DNA of 64,000 bases, taken from NCBI RefSeq assembly GCF_000002075.1, contig NW_004797292.1:2442732-2506731 (forward strand). The letters run 5' to 3'. This stretch comes from Aplysia californica (Eukaryota > Mollusca > Gastropoda > Aplysiida > Aplysiidae). This document shows positions 24,200 to 36,102 of the stretch, one piece after another. Numbering within the stretch: position 1 is the stretch's first letter; the number at the start of each line of letters is the position of its first letter. The translations under genes were made by a program, and so were the position numbers. Below the pieces are notes generated by a model. It searched no databases. It had not been told where the DNA came from and worked only from the letters and a program-made list of their open reading frames with translations.

Positions 24200-25930
24200 A
24201 TACTGAATGTCATTGTTGGTACTGAATGTTTAAAGGCTAAACCGTTGCTGTTATGCTGAAGACTGTTCACTCAGTCCCTTTACTTTCCCGATCCAGCGGC
24301 TACTTTGTTAGAACCATGTTTGCGGTTTCTGAGGGAGTCTGGCTCTTCCTTTTGTGTCAAAATCAGGATATGTCGTTTTATTGAAAATGGCCTTTGATTT
24401 ATTCACTTGTCCGATCCGTGTAGAACCAAAGAACTCTTGTTTGTATGTTTCTTTAGAGTAACCTAGCACAGTCACACATGTTTTATTTATACAACTTTAT
24501 TCCATTTTGGTTGATTTGTGGGGAGGAGTTTTTTGTTCGCAATACATCTTAGACCAATATTATTGTCCTTTATTTGGATTTGACAAAGATGAAGAAAATA
24601 AATGGCACAAATGTGAAGATTAAAAAAAGGCTTGTATAAAATAGAACAAAGAGATTCCTTTTTTAGTAATATAGTAACGGCAGTTCTCATTCTTTGTAAA
24701 TTATTGGGTGTGTAGATAGTATGTGTGTGTGTGTATACTGTCTCAGGTTGTGAGGGTATTTTTTTTTTCTCTTCTGCATTTGTTAATGTGAGTTTTTCTG
24801 CTCATGTCAGATCAAATTTGAGATTGCCTGTCCTCTTGCAAAATTAGAGGTACATTCAACTTATGATTTTTAGCTATGTGCAGTTGTTGTTTTTTTGGTT
24901 GGTTTTTTATTTAATGCGTTTACCTGAAGTATAGATAAATAATTTTTGCTATGCAGAAACCTATTGTGTGGTGAAGGCATTCCAGTAGGTCATCACTTTT
25001 TAACACTTTCCACCTACACAGCGCGCAGAGCACACAACACTTGTCCCCACAGACCAGGATGCAGATACAGTACCTCAGTACCTGTACTATACCTGTATCT
25101 CGGCAAAAATACCCCAACCATTATTAAAATCTCAGCATACTGAGAAAATTTTAAATGATGATGGCCTATTCATCAAAAAAGGAATTAATATCAGAAATGA
25201 AAACATTAGATCTAGCTCATTTATCACCCGAATTCTCATCATGACGTAAGAGTAAAACAGCACTCATGCTGGGTCTACTCGACATTTAAAAAAAATTTAC
25301 TCAACTTGTTGTATACAAACTGGTTTTCGACCTCAAACGCCACACAAACCATTCAGAAAGGAAATGAATTTAACAAGTGCGCATGTCTAAAAGGTGATAA
25401 TTGCTGCAACGTTTTTGTTCCGAAATATATCACACAGTCGCCGATAAGCGTCCCTTGGGGACAAAGTGTTAAAGTTTTGGAAGTTAACTACCATACTTCT
25501 GAAGAGGAAGTAAATAATTGCCAAGTCTCAACATACTCATACCATTTAGCACAAGACCAGCTTTCTTAAGATTTCTGAAGTCTTACTTGCAATTTTCACA
25601 TGTATGTGAATGCTCTATTAGTTGGCCCAAAGCAAAGTGATCGGTTATTTGACCAACTATTTAGACCCTTGCAAATTTGTAACTATTTAAGTGTAGCTCT
25701 GTATAGTGCTTCATTTCAGTGTGTCTGTTCTTTGTATAGAAAGAGCATCCTGCTATGTGTAGTTTGTTCATACTCAGAATTCAGAGGATGGAGCTGGTAA
25801 GATATAGTAGGTGTTCTGCTTTCTTCAATTCTCCAGTGTTGGTTGTAGTGCTGATATTTGCTCTCGTTTTGAGCTTGTCACCCATCAAAAAACTCCACAA
25901 TGTCGTCAGTCCATATGTGCTGAATTCTTT
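24200..25930. other. intergenic DNA without recognised genes
   Basis: AT-rich sequence. The longest open frame (25306-25569) has no recognisable motif. I see no repeat ends and no RNA gene. Confidence 0.5.
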
Positions 25931-25935
25931 GTTCT

Positions 25936-25988
25936 GATATGACCAATTCTTATGCAGTTGCGAGCATCGTAAAACTCTTAATAAGCTT
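25936..25988 (+). mobile_element. SINE tail fragment
   Basis: GATATGACCAATTCTTATGC then AGTTGCGAGCATCGTAAAAC: a decayed copy of the shared tail. Confidence 0.6.
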
Positions 25989-26681
25989 ACTGACATGACC
26001 AATTGCTGCCTTTACTTATGTAACATTGCTTTATGTACATACCAGTATAGGCTACCAAGTCTGTTCTTTGATACTGCTCCGTGTTGTCTGTAGACTCAAA
26101 TGGCAATTCAGATTGGATGAAAGGCCTCAGAGAGTATAAGGTTGTGATTTCTTATGGAGTGTTGATCTTCCTTTTGTGCAAAAACCAGGTTGTATCTATT
26201 GTTCAAAATGCTGTTTGATTTGTTCTCATTTGTAGAGTTTTCAAACCTGCTGTTTCTTATCCTGTGGATGGGATTTTTTTTTTTTTTCCCCCTTTGTCTC
26301 ATCGTGTCAATAATCTGAGTCAACGTTTTTGTGAAAATTTGCCTCTTCCTGGGTCTTGCTCATCTCTTTTTTTTTAAAGCCCCTCACTTGTCTCAACCTT
26401 TTTATTTCAGTGCTTCAGATGTTTCACGGGCACCATAATGTGGTCTGCTCTTGCTTCTATTCTGTACAGTACTTCTGTTGTCGTAAGTCACTATTGTACT
26501 TATTAAGTGACTATTGAACTTGTGTCTTTTCCGTTCTCCAGCTTGACATCGATGGCAGGCTTTAGTTTAAAGGTTGCAATAAAGACTATCTTTTTGGCTT
26601 TTGTCATTATGGTTATGAGTGTGCAAGGATATTTTTGTGCGAATGTCCATTTCTTGCAAGTGTTGTCTGTATGGACTGTGG

Positions 26682-26856
26682 AGGGTTGGTGTGGGCTCTG
26701 GTGTGGTTTGCTTCTGTCCTATCAAACATCTGTCGTCCCCATCTCCCCTTCTTCTTTTTTATACATTTTGTTACTCTCTTGTTACACCTCTAATCTTCTG
26801 GCGCTCATATGACCTCATGCAGTTGCGAGCGCCGAAAAACCTCTACTAAAACAAAA
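26682..26856 (+). mobile_element. short SINE copy with shared tail (GC-type stem)
   Basis: GGTTGGTGTGGGCTCTGGTG body, CT-rich middle, tail GGCGCTC ... GAGCGCC then GAAAAACCTCTACTAAAACA. Confidence 0.9.
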
Positions 26857-27091
26857 CCATCTGTATGGACTCTGGTTTCTTATTCTCTGTTTAGCTTCCA
26901 CAGTCTGACAAAAATGTAACTAAACTGTGCAATGATTATGTTAAATGAGAACATTTATGTCGTGAGGGTTATGACCTGTCCACTTGGTGATAATGGAATA
27001 TAATATGGCTGTTTTTTGCTTTTTTGTATCTTTTCAGGCATTATCATTAATGCTAGACTCTACATATTTATCATGTTGCAACAATAATCGA

Positions 27092-27272
27092 GTTGGCTGG
27101 CGCTCTGATTTAGTTTGCTTCTTCATTACCATCAAACGTCTATCATCCTTATCTCTCCTCCTTCTTTTATGCGTTTGTTACTCTTTTGTAACACTTCTAA
27201 TCTGTGGCACTTATGACATTATTATTATGTTGCAAGTGCCGTAAAACACTAACCAAAACAAAAACAAAAAAA
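27092..27272 (+). mobile_element. short SINE copy with shared tail (AT-type stem)
   Basis: Body GTTGGCTGGCGCTCTGATTT, CT-rich middle, tail GGCACTT ... AAGTGCCG with TAAAACACTAACCAAAACA. Confidence 0.88.
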
Positions 27273-27407
27273 ACTACGTAACATTTGAGTACTAGTCAGC
27301 TAGGTGCTGGTGTCTCTTTCTTTGACATCATACAAATATTTGGGAAGATGTGGGTTAAAGAAGGATGTTTTATTATGGTAAATTAATTGACTGGGCTTGC
27401 CGACTGC

Positions 27408-27994
27408 ACATACGGGGGCTCTCGTGGTCTAGAAGTCATGGTGTTCACCTTTCATTCTAAGGTCCTGGGTTTGAATCCGGGTAGTGACGGGAACATTTTC
27501 TTCTCTAAAATTGTGTCCTTTCACCTCCTTTCCTGCTCTCTAGCAATGTTCTGTTGTCTGCTTTCGTCTCCACTTTCTGCTCCCACTTTCTTCCCCCATC
27601 CCCTCACCTCCTTTGCCCCCTCCTCTTGGCTTCTGACTCTTTCTGCAGCATTTCTACTGCTGCTCCTTGGCTCCTTCTTACTGCTGTCTTTCATCCACAC
27701 CCCTGATCTTCTGGTACTGGTAGGAAAGATCTACACCTAGCTTTCTCTGACAAGGGCGAAAAATCTTAGAGGTCCCATGTGCAAGTTGACCTCGTTAAAA
27801 ATCCCTTGGTGGTCCATCAATGATTTATTTATAGAGGCACCGGCCATCCATGTCCAGGTGGTCTGAAATCGAAAAGGGTAATCTTCGGCCACCACCCGGG
27901 CCTACCAACTTAAAAAGTTTAATGTACCCCGCACGCTCATAGGACCTTATGCAGTTGCAAGCGCCGCAAAACACTTACGGAAAAAAAAAAAAGA
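27408..27994 (+). mobile_element. long tRNA-headed SINE with the shared tail
   Basis: The head GGGGCTCTCGTGGTCTAGAA has a pol III A box (GTGGTCTAGAAG) and, 33 bases on, GGGTTTGAATCC is a good B box. Spacing and sequence resemble a Glu-type tRNA. A roughly 450-bp body follows (CT-rich section, then TTGGTGGTCCATCAATGA). The end ACGCTCATAGGACCTTATGC then AGTTGCAAGCGCCGCAAAAC is the same tail as the short SINEs, then poly-A. A headless, inverted copy lies at 36103-36515. Confidence 0.88.
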
Positions 27995-28984
27995 CTGCAT
28001 GTTCATACCATAGGACTTTAATAATCTCAGCCTTAGTTTATTTTCCGCCGTTGATTTTGAGGTCAAAAGAGTACATCCTATCTTTATTAACCCAATAATT
28101 TATAAGTGATTGCCTCCATTAATTTAAAGTGTTGTCTTTAGCAATGATTTTTTTTTTCAGTTTTTTTAAAACAAAAAGTGGAAATATAGGCCTACTTGCA
28201 AGGAAATTTCTGCTAATTTCTGAAGGCAAAGAAGGACTTTTGCTGATGCTATGTTTTAAGAGAGTGCCATGAACTGTATTTGCTTCATCTCTGTTGCTCT
28301 CATGAATCATTTGTACATCAATCATATTTTCCGTTGACATTTACTGATCATCCTTTTACAAACGTCAATGCTTTAGTAATATGTTCAAGTATGAAAGAAC
28401 TTCCTTTGGGGGAGAGGAGCGATGCTTTTTTTTGGGGGGGGTGGGGGGGGGGGGGGAGTAAAACTGTCTTCCCTCTATGACTTTGAACAGTCATGTCTGA
28501 AACAGCATTATTTATATCAGAAACCTGAGTCCTTAAATAATCTTGTTATTTCAAAAGGTCTGTTAAACCAATATTATACGGAACCAAACATTGTATGTAT
28601 GAGCATAATGAGAAACCTATGAAATCCAACAAAAAGAAAAATGTATAGATATTTGGTGGAGATTTACTTTACGGTCAGTCAAAAGACATGCTGCTATGTA
28701 AGTACATTTTGATTTATACAAACTGAAACTAAACTTACATGACGTGATGACTACTTTTTTGTGTGCTAAAGACCCAAGTTTGCCATTTATCAAAATCGAA
28801 GCTGGCTCACTATTGATTTCTTTCTAGCCATACGGGTCACTATGGTGAAACCTTTCTTATTTTTACACAAGATAAAATGTGCCATGAAAGTCAAATCTTT
28901 AATCAATAATTTGTGTACCCTGAAGAAAGTTGAATGGTAAAAGAGGAGAGATAGTGAGAACTTACGTACTTTTGGAAATGCTGT

Positions 28985-29125
28985 TTCCTATATCAAATAT
29001 CTATCATCCTTATCTCCCCTTCTTCTTTTTTATGTTTGTTACTGTCTTGTAACATCTCTAATCTTCTGGCGTTCATATCACCTTATGCAGTTGTGAGCGC
29101 CGTAATACCTCTACTAAAACAAAAG
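28985..29125 (+). mobile_element. short SINE copy, 5' truncated
   Basis: TATCAAATATCTATCATCCT, CT-rich middle, tail GGCGTTC ... GAGCGCCGTAATACC. The stem still pairs, with one G-U. Confidence 0.85.
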
Positions 29126-29199
29126 CATGAGACTTGTGTTGAAGAAAAGCGCTACCAAGTTTTCCCCGCAAGTAACTATGTTGTGGAGAGACTTGTATC

Positions 29200-29352
29200 A
29201 CTAGGAACATACTGTGCTTCAGACTGTGCTGTTGAAGCTAGAGAGGTGAACAGAGTAAGTCTGATTCCCTGTAAGGACTTCTCTGTTAACATCCACCCCT
29301 TGGCGCTCATATGACCTTATGCAGTTGCCGTAAAACCTTCTACTATAATATA
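29200..29352 (+). mobile_element. SINE of the third body type, second copy
   Basis: GTTGAAGCTAGAGAGGTGAA then AGTAAGTCTGATTCCCTGTA and a shared tail truncated on its 3' stem (CAGTTGCCGTAAAACC). Matches 20520-20665. Confidence 0.8.
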
Positions 29353-29599
29353 TTTTCCTCCTCTTCTGTACACATGATTGGTGGTTCTGTTTATCTTCAA
29401 CATTGTCTTTTGTCCTAATCTCTTTTTTTGTGAAATTTGAAATGTGACGTTTTTTCTGTATGCTGACTCGTGAACGATCTCTCTGCTCTATACCAGGAAC
29501 TAGTAGTGCTTCAGTTGAGCAGTTGGATGCGTGTTATATGGGCCTACGATGTTCTTGATCTTTATTTGAATCTCCAGGTGTAGTAACGGGATATTCTTC

Positions 29600-29845
29600 A
29601 ATAATAATAATGATAAATAGCATATATGTATTGTGCATGTTCCCGCTCAACAGCAAGTTCTATGTGCTTTACACTATATTATTACCCCAGCAGATCACAG
29701 AACACTCCGAAATGTTCTCAACTTCCAGTGAAGCATACAGTGCAAGCAGCTGATTAAGCGCTCAAACACAAACACAGAAGATCTTTCAGTCTACAGCTGG
29801 GTACCCATTCCCATCTGGGTGAAGTGAGGAAAATTCTTATCTTTT
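29600..29845 (+). repeat. dispersed repeat, copy B
   Basis: AATAATAATGATAAATAGCA, GTTCTATGTGCTTTACACTA, then AGTGAAGCATACAGTGCAAG. Inverted relative to 560-760, which it matches over about 200 bases. Confidence 0.65.
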
Positions 29846-30599
29846 CCTCCACTACTTCTTCATCCTTCTTATTACTTATCTTCTCCGCCTTTCTTCCTTC
29901 TTATTGTCTCCTGCCCTACTTCTTCCTTCTTCTCATCTCCACCACTTCTTCCTTTTTTTTCTGATTTATCTTTGTCATTCACACTGTGCATGCATAAAAT
30001 TGAAATAGATGCATGAAGTAGATAGCAATAAATTTCAAACCATGATCTTAACCGTTATAGTATAACTTAGAGTATAGCTGTTGTCCTGGTGGTTCAGTAC
30101 AAGGTTCACCGCCATGTTAGCCTCCTCCAGTAGTGGGGATGAATTCATTGCTTTCATTGACATTGATTTTTTTTTTCTTCTTTTCATTTGTACCTCTGAT
30201 CATTCATGCTTCCTTCCTCCCATAACTCTTTTGTAAATGAGTTTCCATTTCATACTCAGGTAAATCTACTATAATTATCAATGTGTAAGTGTATATATAT
30301 AGATGTAGACAGATAGTTCGAGCTTGTAGCTGTTCGCCACTGTGAATTCTGCTCTACAAATTTCTTCCTTCCAAAATCTCAGTGCTTTATGTAGTCTCAT
30401 TGACATGCTCCGAAGTCTGTTGTACATGTTGGCTTACGCTGTGTACATTCTTGTATTATATTGAGTGATGTATCCTGTTATCAAAACATATCTCTGGTGT
30501 AACATGATGCGAATATGTCAATAAATGCCGTCTGAAGAAATTCAGTAGTTTACTCTTAAGACTGTGTTTGCTGTGATTTCTTGTTTTCTGTGGTGCTGA

Positions 30600-30778
30600 G
30601 TGGGTGGCTGGTGGGTGCTCTGGTGTGATTTGGTCCTTCTTTTCTATCAAACATCTATCGTCCTTATCTCTCCCCCTTCTTTTTTGTGTATGTTACTCTC
30701 TTGTAACTCCTCTAATCTTCGGCACTTATACAACCTTATTGTGTTGCAAGTTCAGTAAAACACTTACTAAAACTAAAC
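30600..30778 (+). mobile_element. short SINE copy with shared tail
   Basis: GTGGGTGGCTGGTGGGTGCT body, CT-rich middle, tail CGGCACTTATACAACCTTAT then TAAAACACTTACTAAAACTA. The 3' side of the stem is degraded. Confidence 0.9.
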
Positions 30779-30892
30779 TGATCTCTCCTCCTTTTTTGTG
30801 TATGTTACTCTCTTGTAACACATCTATTCTTCGGCACTTATATATGACCTTGCTTATTGTGTTGCTAGTGCCGTAAAACTCTTACGAAAAAT
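30779..30892 (+). mobile_element. second, partial SINE copy fused to the previous one
   Basis: Repeats the CT-rich part and tail of the preceding copy (GATCTCTCCTCC, TTGTAACACATCTATTCTTC, CGGCACTTATATATGACCTT, TAGTGCCG). Tandem 3' ends fit local duplication or insertion into the A-rich tail. Confidence 0.85.
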
Positions 30893-30977
30893 GTGATGCT
30901 GAGTGTGAGTCAGAGAGTTTGGTGTGAGTTTAAGTTGCACGTGAAAGACACAATCTTATGTCTCAAATGTCTGTCAT

Positions 30978-31092
30978 TTAGTTTAAGTTTTAGTAAGAGT
31001 TTTACAGCACTTGCAACACAATAAGGTCATATAAGTGCCGAAGATTCAAGGTGTTACAAGAGAGTAACAAATTTTAAAAATGGAGGAGGGGA
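30978..31092 (-). mobile_element. SINE 3' part, inverted
   Basis: Reverse complement reads TTGTTACTCTCTTGTAACAC, then CGGCACTTATATGACCTTAT, then TTGCAAGTGCTGTAAAACTC. It abuts the mariner relic at its right. Confidence 0.85.
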
Positions 31093-31165
31093 ATTTCCCA
31101 TAACTGGTTTTAACATCAGCGCACTGTAGGTGAATGGGGGTATGTTCTCCAGTTTCAACATGAAA

Positions 31166-32246
31166 ATGGAGAAAATTGAGCACAAGGCAGTAATGAAGTT
31201 TTTGTTCTTGCGAGGCAAGCAACTACAGGATATTTTTGCGGGGATGCATGCCGTATTATATCTAATATATGGAACTGATTGTCCATCCTATGCTGTGATA
31301 AAAATGTTGGTGTAAAAAAATTAAATGTGGATTCATGGACATTGAACATGACCACCGTGATGGTCACCTAGTGACAGCAACAACATAAGAGAAGTTGTTG
31401 AAAATCAAGAAACATGTGTTGTCTGATAGTCGGGTAACAGTCGAACGTTTGAACAAAGAAACTAGGTTTAGCATAGGATCAGTTGAACGAATCTCAAATG
31501 AATATTTGAATATGACCCAGGTTTCTGCGAGATGGGCCCCACGTTTGTTGATTCTTCCTCAAAAAGTGCAAAATGTGGATTGTTGTCAAGAATTGCTTGG
31601 TCTGTATGAAAAGGATAAAACTAAATTTTTGGAAAGACTTGTAACCATGGATGAGACATGGGTCCACCACTACGATCCTGAGTCAAAATCTGCAACAATG
31701 CAGTGGAAATCGCCCTCGTCTCCAACACCAAAGAAGGCAAAGGTGCAGCCATCAAGTGGGAAAGTGATGCTATCAGTTTTTTGGGGGACCAAGAAGGAGT
31801 GATTATGGCAGACTATCTTGAAAATGGACATACTATCACCGGAGACCATTATTCTCACCAGCTTAAAAAATTACGAGATGTTTTAAATTTAAAAGAAGAA
31901 CGCAGAGGAAAGATCCGAAAAGGCATTTTGCTGCTTTACGACAACGCGCCAGCACACACTTCAAGAAAAGCTGCAGAAACTGCTTCCGAAAGTGGCTATG
32001 ATTTGACACATCCACCCTATTCTCCAGATTTAGCCCCGTCCGACATTTTTTTTATTCCTTAAACTAAAAAAGGATTTAAGAAGGCATTTTGAAAGTGACG
32101 ATGAGGTCAGAGAAGCGATAGAGGGATGGTTTTCTACAAAGAGTGGGTCTTCTATGCTCAATGTCTTTTCAAGGTCATACACCGATGGCAAAAATGTTTA
32201 ACTGTGGGGGGGGGGGGGGGGGGGGGCGACTACATTGAGAAAGCCG
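31166..32246 (+). mobile_element. mariner transposase relic (Tc1/mariner superfamily), broken
   Basis: Starts MEKIEHKAVMKFLFLRG, matching mariner N-termini. Later come MDETWVHHYDPESK with the first catalytic Asp, MQWKSPSSPTPKK, then LLYDNAPAHTS (second Asp), HPPYSPDLAPSD (third Asp) and finally KLKKDLRRHFESDDEVREAI and a DYIEK end. The spacing of the last two Asp residues is near the mariner D34D pattern, one residue short. The coding sequence is spread over different plus frames: a change of frame near 31785 (G/T-rich run), another near 32050 (T run), stops in the N-terminal third, and a 21-G run at 32206-32226 inside the codons before DYIEK. No clear terminal inverted repeats were found, so the element is dead. 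Confidence 0.92.
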
Positions 32247-32655
32247 TTCGCTCACGCTCGTGTAAGCGCACTGCCCGAGGCAATGAAATTAAAAGAATCC
32301 CCAAATGAAAACCGTTGCGTCCACATAGATGTGTCATTGAGGACGCATCAGTGAGGAGCGGCACTGACGTTTCTTGCGGAATCCAAACTACATTCTTTCC
32401 AGGGCCGTCCAAGCTGTCCGTGGCGTTGTTTTCACGTTTAGTTGCAATTGTACCAAAGCAGTGCTTCTGCTTACGCCTACAGTTTGATGTAGCAAGTGAT
32501 TCAAACATAGACACAGATGCGCTCATGTCATCCGTGTACGTTAGAACTGCCATTTGGGACAAACGCAGCAAAGTTCATATTGTACGTATGTACTTTTACG
32601 GGTAGGATACGAATATAGTGTTATTGAAAGTCGTACACTCATCACTAAATGACAT
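32246..32655. other. unidentified stretch after the mariner
   Basis: Both strands have an open frame of about 100 codons over 32230-32605, but neither translation resembles a family I know. Possibly a remnant of another element. Confidence 0.35.
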
Positions 32656-32689
32656 ATTATGATGATAATGATGATTTTTTTTCCTTAAT

Positions 32690-32985
32690 GGGCCTGGCGG
32701 ACTCCACGAAGAAATCTTCGAGCGAGAGCGAGGCTCTTTTTCCCGGCTCCTGAATATGCTTAGCTGCACCTCCACTCGTCCAAATAACTCCATTCGAATT
32801 GCAATTGTTCATGGACCTTCAAACATATGTTTGACATCCTCCTTTTCATGGCTGCATCTTCGGCAACATGGGCTGAGCTCTTCATTTACAAAGTTCTTAT
32901 ACCACCTTAAGCTCCAATGATAGTCCGACCGCAGTCTCACGAGGTCAACCTGGTCCCAGCGATATGTGATAGATTTTTGTTCCCG
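32690..32985 (-). mobile_element. LINE relic: terminal RT-associated CCHC motif
   Basis: The minus frame reads DQVDLVRLRSDYHWSLRWYK, then ELSPCCRRCSHEKEDVKHMF. This is the R-L-R-S/T-x-H ... P-C-C-x-x-C ... E-D-V-x-H pattern at the end of non-LTR retrotransposon ORF2. It is a different family from the relic at 13950-14240. Downstream frame is interrupted by stops. Confidence 0.7.
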
Positions 32986-33051
32986 CTTATAGGAGTACCC
33001 AGAGTGATAATGATGATGATGATTGTGACGATTATAGAACCACGCGCTGCC

Positions 33052-33060
<9 letters not shown>

Positions 33061-33130
<70 letters not shown>
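33061..33130 (+). repeat. CT microsatellite
   Basis: About 35 CT units after a short C run, followed by less regular CT-rich sequence to about 33163. Confidence 0.97.
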
Positions 33131-33132
<2 letters not shown>

Positions 33133-33215
33133 TTTTTTTCTCCCTCTCCCTCTCTCTTTCTCTCAAAATTTGCCCAGCGTGATCTGGACTAGAAAGTTCA
33201 GAGCAAAATGGTCAA

Positions 33216-33442
33216 TGGTCGCTTTTAAGGACAAGCAGGCTAACCCAGATTTCAGGGGTTTTCAGAAATCTTGACCTACACCAAAAGTGGGTATTGCCCA
33301 TTGGTGTGTATATTTGTTTGGTTGTTGTTGTTTTTTAGAGAAAACTCTCCTTGTCTTTTCTGAACAAGGGGTAAAAAACTGTAACTTCAATTTTCTCAAA
33401 ACAGCATTTTTGGGAGAGCCCCCTTGTATTTAAAAGCGACCA
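33216..33442 (+). mobile_element. MITE with TGGTCGCTTTTAAG ends, copy 2
   Basis: TGGTCGCTTTTAAGGACAAG at the left and TTTAAAAGCGACCA at the right. The interior matches copy 1 at 12184-12434 with a deletion around ACCTATAG. Confidence 0.88.
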
Positions 33443-33655
33443 TATATGAGGTAAAAACGTCTCTCACGTCTTGAGCATTATTAGTGCCTCTACTAGCAAG
33501 CTCCCATGTCACATCCGATCACGGGAATGGCACTTTAGACAAAGTTTAGTAAGATTTTGGACAACGCCTTCCCTGTCTATTAGGGTGTTGTGAAGGATGC
33601 ATAATATACACTTGATGGAAAACGGCCTCGTGTGACAGCGTTCTCTCTATATATA

Positions 33656-33907
33656 TGGTCGCTTTTAAGCTCAATGGGGCTATCCCGAAAAACGCTGTTT
33701 TGAGAAAAATCGAAGGTAAAGTTTTTGCTCCTTGTTCAGTTTCTTTATTCATAAGACAAGGAGAATTTTCTCTATAACCAAACAAATATACACACCAATG
33801 AAACCAAACCTTTCCTATAGGTAGGGCAATGCCCATTTTTGGAGTCGGTCAAGATTTCTGGCAACCCCCAAAATCTGGGTTAGCCGGCTTGCCCTTAAAA
33901 GTGACTA
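33656..33907 (-). mobile_element. MITE with TGGTCGCTTTTAAG ends, copy 3, inverted
   Basis: TGGTCGCTTTTAAGCTCAAT at the left and CTTAAAAGTGACTA at the right; the interior is the reverse complement of copies 1 and 2. It lies 213 bases from copy 2 in opposite orientation, so the pair can form a long hairpin. TA-rich flanks (TATATA / TATATT) fit a TA-type target. Confidence 0.88.
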
Positions 33908-34579
33908 TATTAATATGATATATGGGGTCAAGCAGGCACTTTCCTTCCAAAGCTTAAGCGGCTGACAGCGCAATTGTTAAAAGTACGGCCTCGGGCAGCT
34001 TTCTCTGTGTGATCGCCTTTACGCAGTTGAAGACGACAAGAAACTCATACAAAAAAAAAAAACCAACAACAATAAAACAACAACAACAAAAGACTACAAC
34101 TCTGACTTCTTGATCTATTCTTTGAGTTGCTGTGATGAAAGAAAGGAAGTCATAAAAATCTAATTAATAATTTTGAGTCTCATTCCACGTGCGCTAATGT
34201 AGAGCTAGTTGAATAAACAATCCTGTGATTTGAGCAATGGGTAGCCGAGGTTAATGGTGAGTTTTCACTCCTCTCCACATGTGCGCGTGCTGTGACGTCC
34301 GTGCGGCGGATTGCTGACCAGATTTAAGGGCTGTGCAGAATGAGTAGATTAAAATATCGAAAGCTTCCGGATGTAAAAAACCCCAAACTGAATTGTACTA
34401 ATTTTTTCATTATTTAATCGGACTAAAGAAATCGTCCATGGTCTTTATGTCTTATGTGAATAGTCTTTAAAAGTCGGGACTGGTGTACTGTAAATAGCCT
34501 AAATTTTCAACGTTTATTTTTAATGAAGTGTTCAGTCATTAAAAAACAAACTTATAACTATAAGAAGCTGTCATCACAT

Positions 34580-34580
34580 A

Positions 34581-34615
<35 letters not shown>

Positions 34616-34630
34616 AATGATGATGATGAC
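34580..34630 (+). repeat. GAT microsatellite
   Basis: GATGATGATGATGATGAT run with one AAT interruption; encodes a spurious poly-Asp. Confidence 0.95.
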
Positions 34631-34710
34631 GATATTACACATCTCAAATTACTAACAATTTTTTTTTCTGTAGGTATTTTTACGCTGTTATCGTCACAAT
34701 TTAGATAATT

Positions 34711-34885
34711 TAGCAGACGGGCTTCCTATCCTACCTCTCAAGGTCAACCTGGGAGGTTTGAGAGGTATACAACATCCCAGCAGAAAGACCAAGATACTCG
34801 ATAGGAAGTTTCTCTCCATTCAGGAATTGAACTCGGGTCTCCTGTGAGTGACAGAAAAGCCCACTGCTTTATCACACTGGTCGGC
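34711..34885 (-). mobile_element. tRNA-derived SINE, another family
   Basis: On the minus strand the head GCCGACCAGTGTGATAAAGC, then GAGTTCAATTCC as B box, has a tRNA-like layout with about 70 bases. The body includes CTTGGTCTTTCTGCTGGGAT. No shared tail is seen. Confidence 0.6.
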
Positions 34886-35009
34886 TTATTGTCATAAGAA
34901 GCACAATGAAATTAATATGCTTTGAGGATAGGATACAGTGTTAGTGAACTAGAACTGAATGTGTAAGCTTCAACAAGTGTTTGCAAGTGCCGTAAAACAA
35001 TAAAACCTT

Positions 35010-36100
35010 TTTTTAAAGCTCTCACAAAACTAGACATATCATCGCAACCAGACTTCTAATAACTAAACCAGTAGAAGACGCTGTGCAGGTAGAACCAAAG
35101 AAGGCCTTATTTGTGATTTGTGGTTCTTAGACGTTAATCGTGTCTGACTTAAAATCACAACCACAGTCATATAGATCTAGATGAATAAAATACATACCTA
35201 TGAACAGTCGAAGAACTATATGATGAACGTGTCTCCTTACTACAGAATTTGGGCTCCTGACAGACCTTATGTATACAGTATACTACACTCCCTTTTGGTG
35301 CGTATTATGGATCTCGTAAATTTTGATTTTCACTGGCTGTTGTTTTTTTATTTTTAATACTTTTTTATATTTCGTCTGGACTCTTGACTCTTGGGGATGC
35401 ACGGCGTTTTGATGTCTGTCTCTCACCCCTTGGACTTGGAGATGCGTGAATATTTTGTGTAGTTTCCCCCCTGGGGCGGGCGTTATGGAATATACAGGGC
35501 TCTTTTGTAGGCAATCAGGCTACTACCGAGGGGTCGTTTTGTTCTCTGCAGATAGCTTAGTGGAACTTTAGGTTTCAAGAAAGGCCTGCAAGGGAAACCG
35601 TTAAACTTTTAATTTATTTAATTACCTTATTTTTGTTGTAACTAAGACGATTGAAACTGTCGTCTCATTTTCGTAATTTTGAACCAGAAAAGGTTTGGTG
35701 ACGGAAAAAGGGAACATTGATATTGTAGCTTGCAATATATTCATTCTTGAAACAGTATTCCTTTTGGCAGGAAACATAAGTTATCATTTTACATAAATTA
35801 TTGGGCGGAGCAGAAAAATAAACTAGCACTTCGAAAACTGTTAATATAATTAATAATTGTATTATGAACTGTGCAGACTAATCAAAATTTTGTTACAGCT
35901 CTGACTCTGCTTGTGTCGCATTCTGCAGTGTAAAAGTCTAAGAGCTGTGTACATTTTTATATAGCCTACAATGTGCATAATATACTCACACTACCAAAAA
36001 TTAATTGTTTAAAAAAGTGTATCAGCTAAACAGCAAAACCTATGCTCGGAGTATAAGAATCGCAGACATAATAATGTTCTCGGAGTATTACAGTCCTTTT
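35010..36100. other. non-coding stretch without recognised content
   Basis: AT-rich DNA with no credible frame or repeat, apart from a SINE tail scrap (GCAAGTGCCGTAAAAC) at about 34984-34999 just before it. Confidence 0.5.
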
Positions 36101-36102
36101 TT

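Noticed and set aside
27414-27485. Possible functional tRNA gene
   Set aside because: A and B boxes are present but the stems do not close as a tRNA and the unit continues into a SINE body.
27387-27740. 117-codon plus frame
   Set aside because: Lies inside the tRNA-headed SINE; the sequence is explained by the repeat.
32230-32605. Overlapping frames of about 100 codons on both strands
   Set aside because: No recognisable motif on either strand; left as unidentified sequence and not called a gene.
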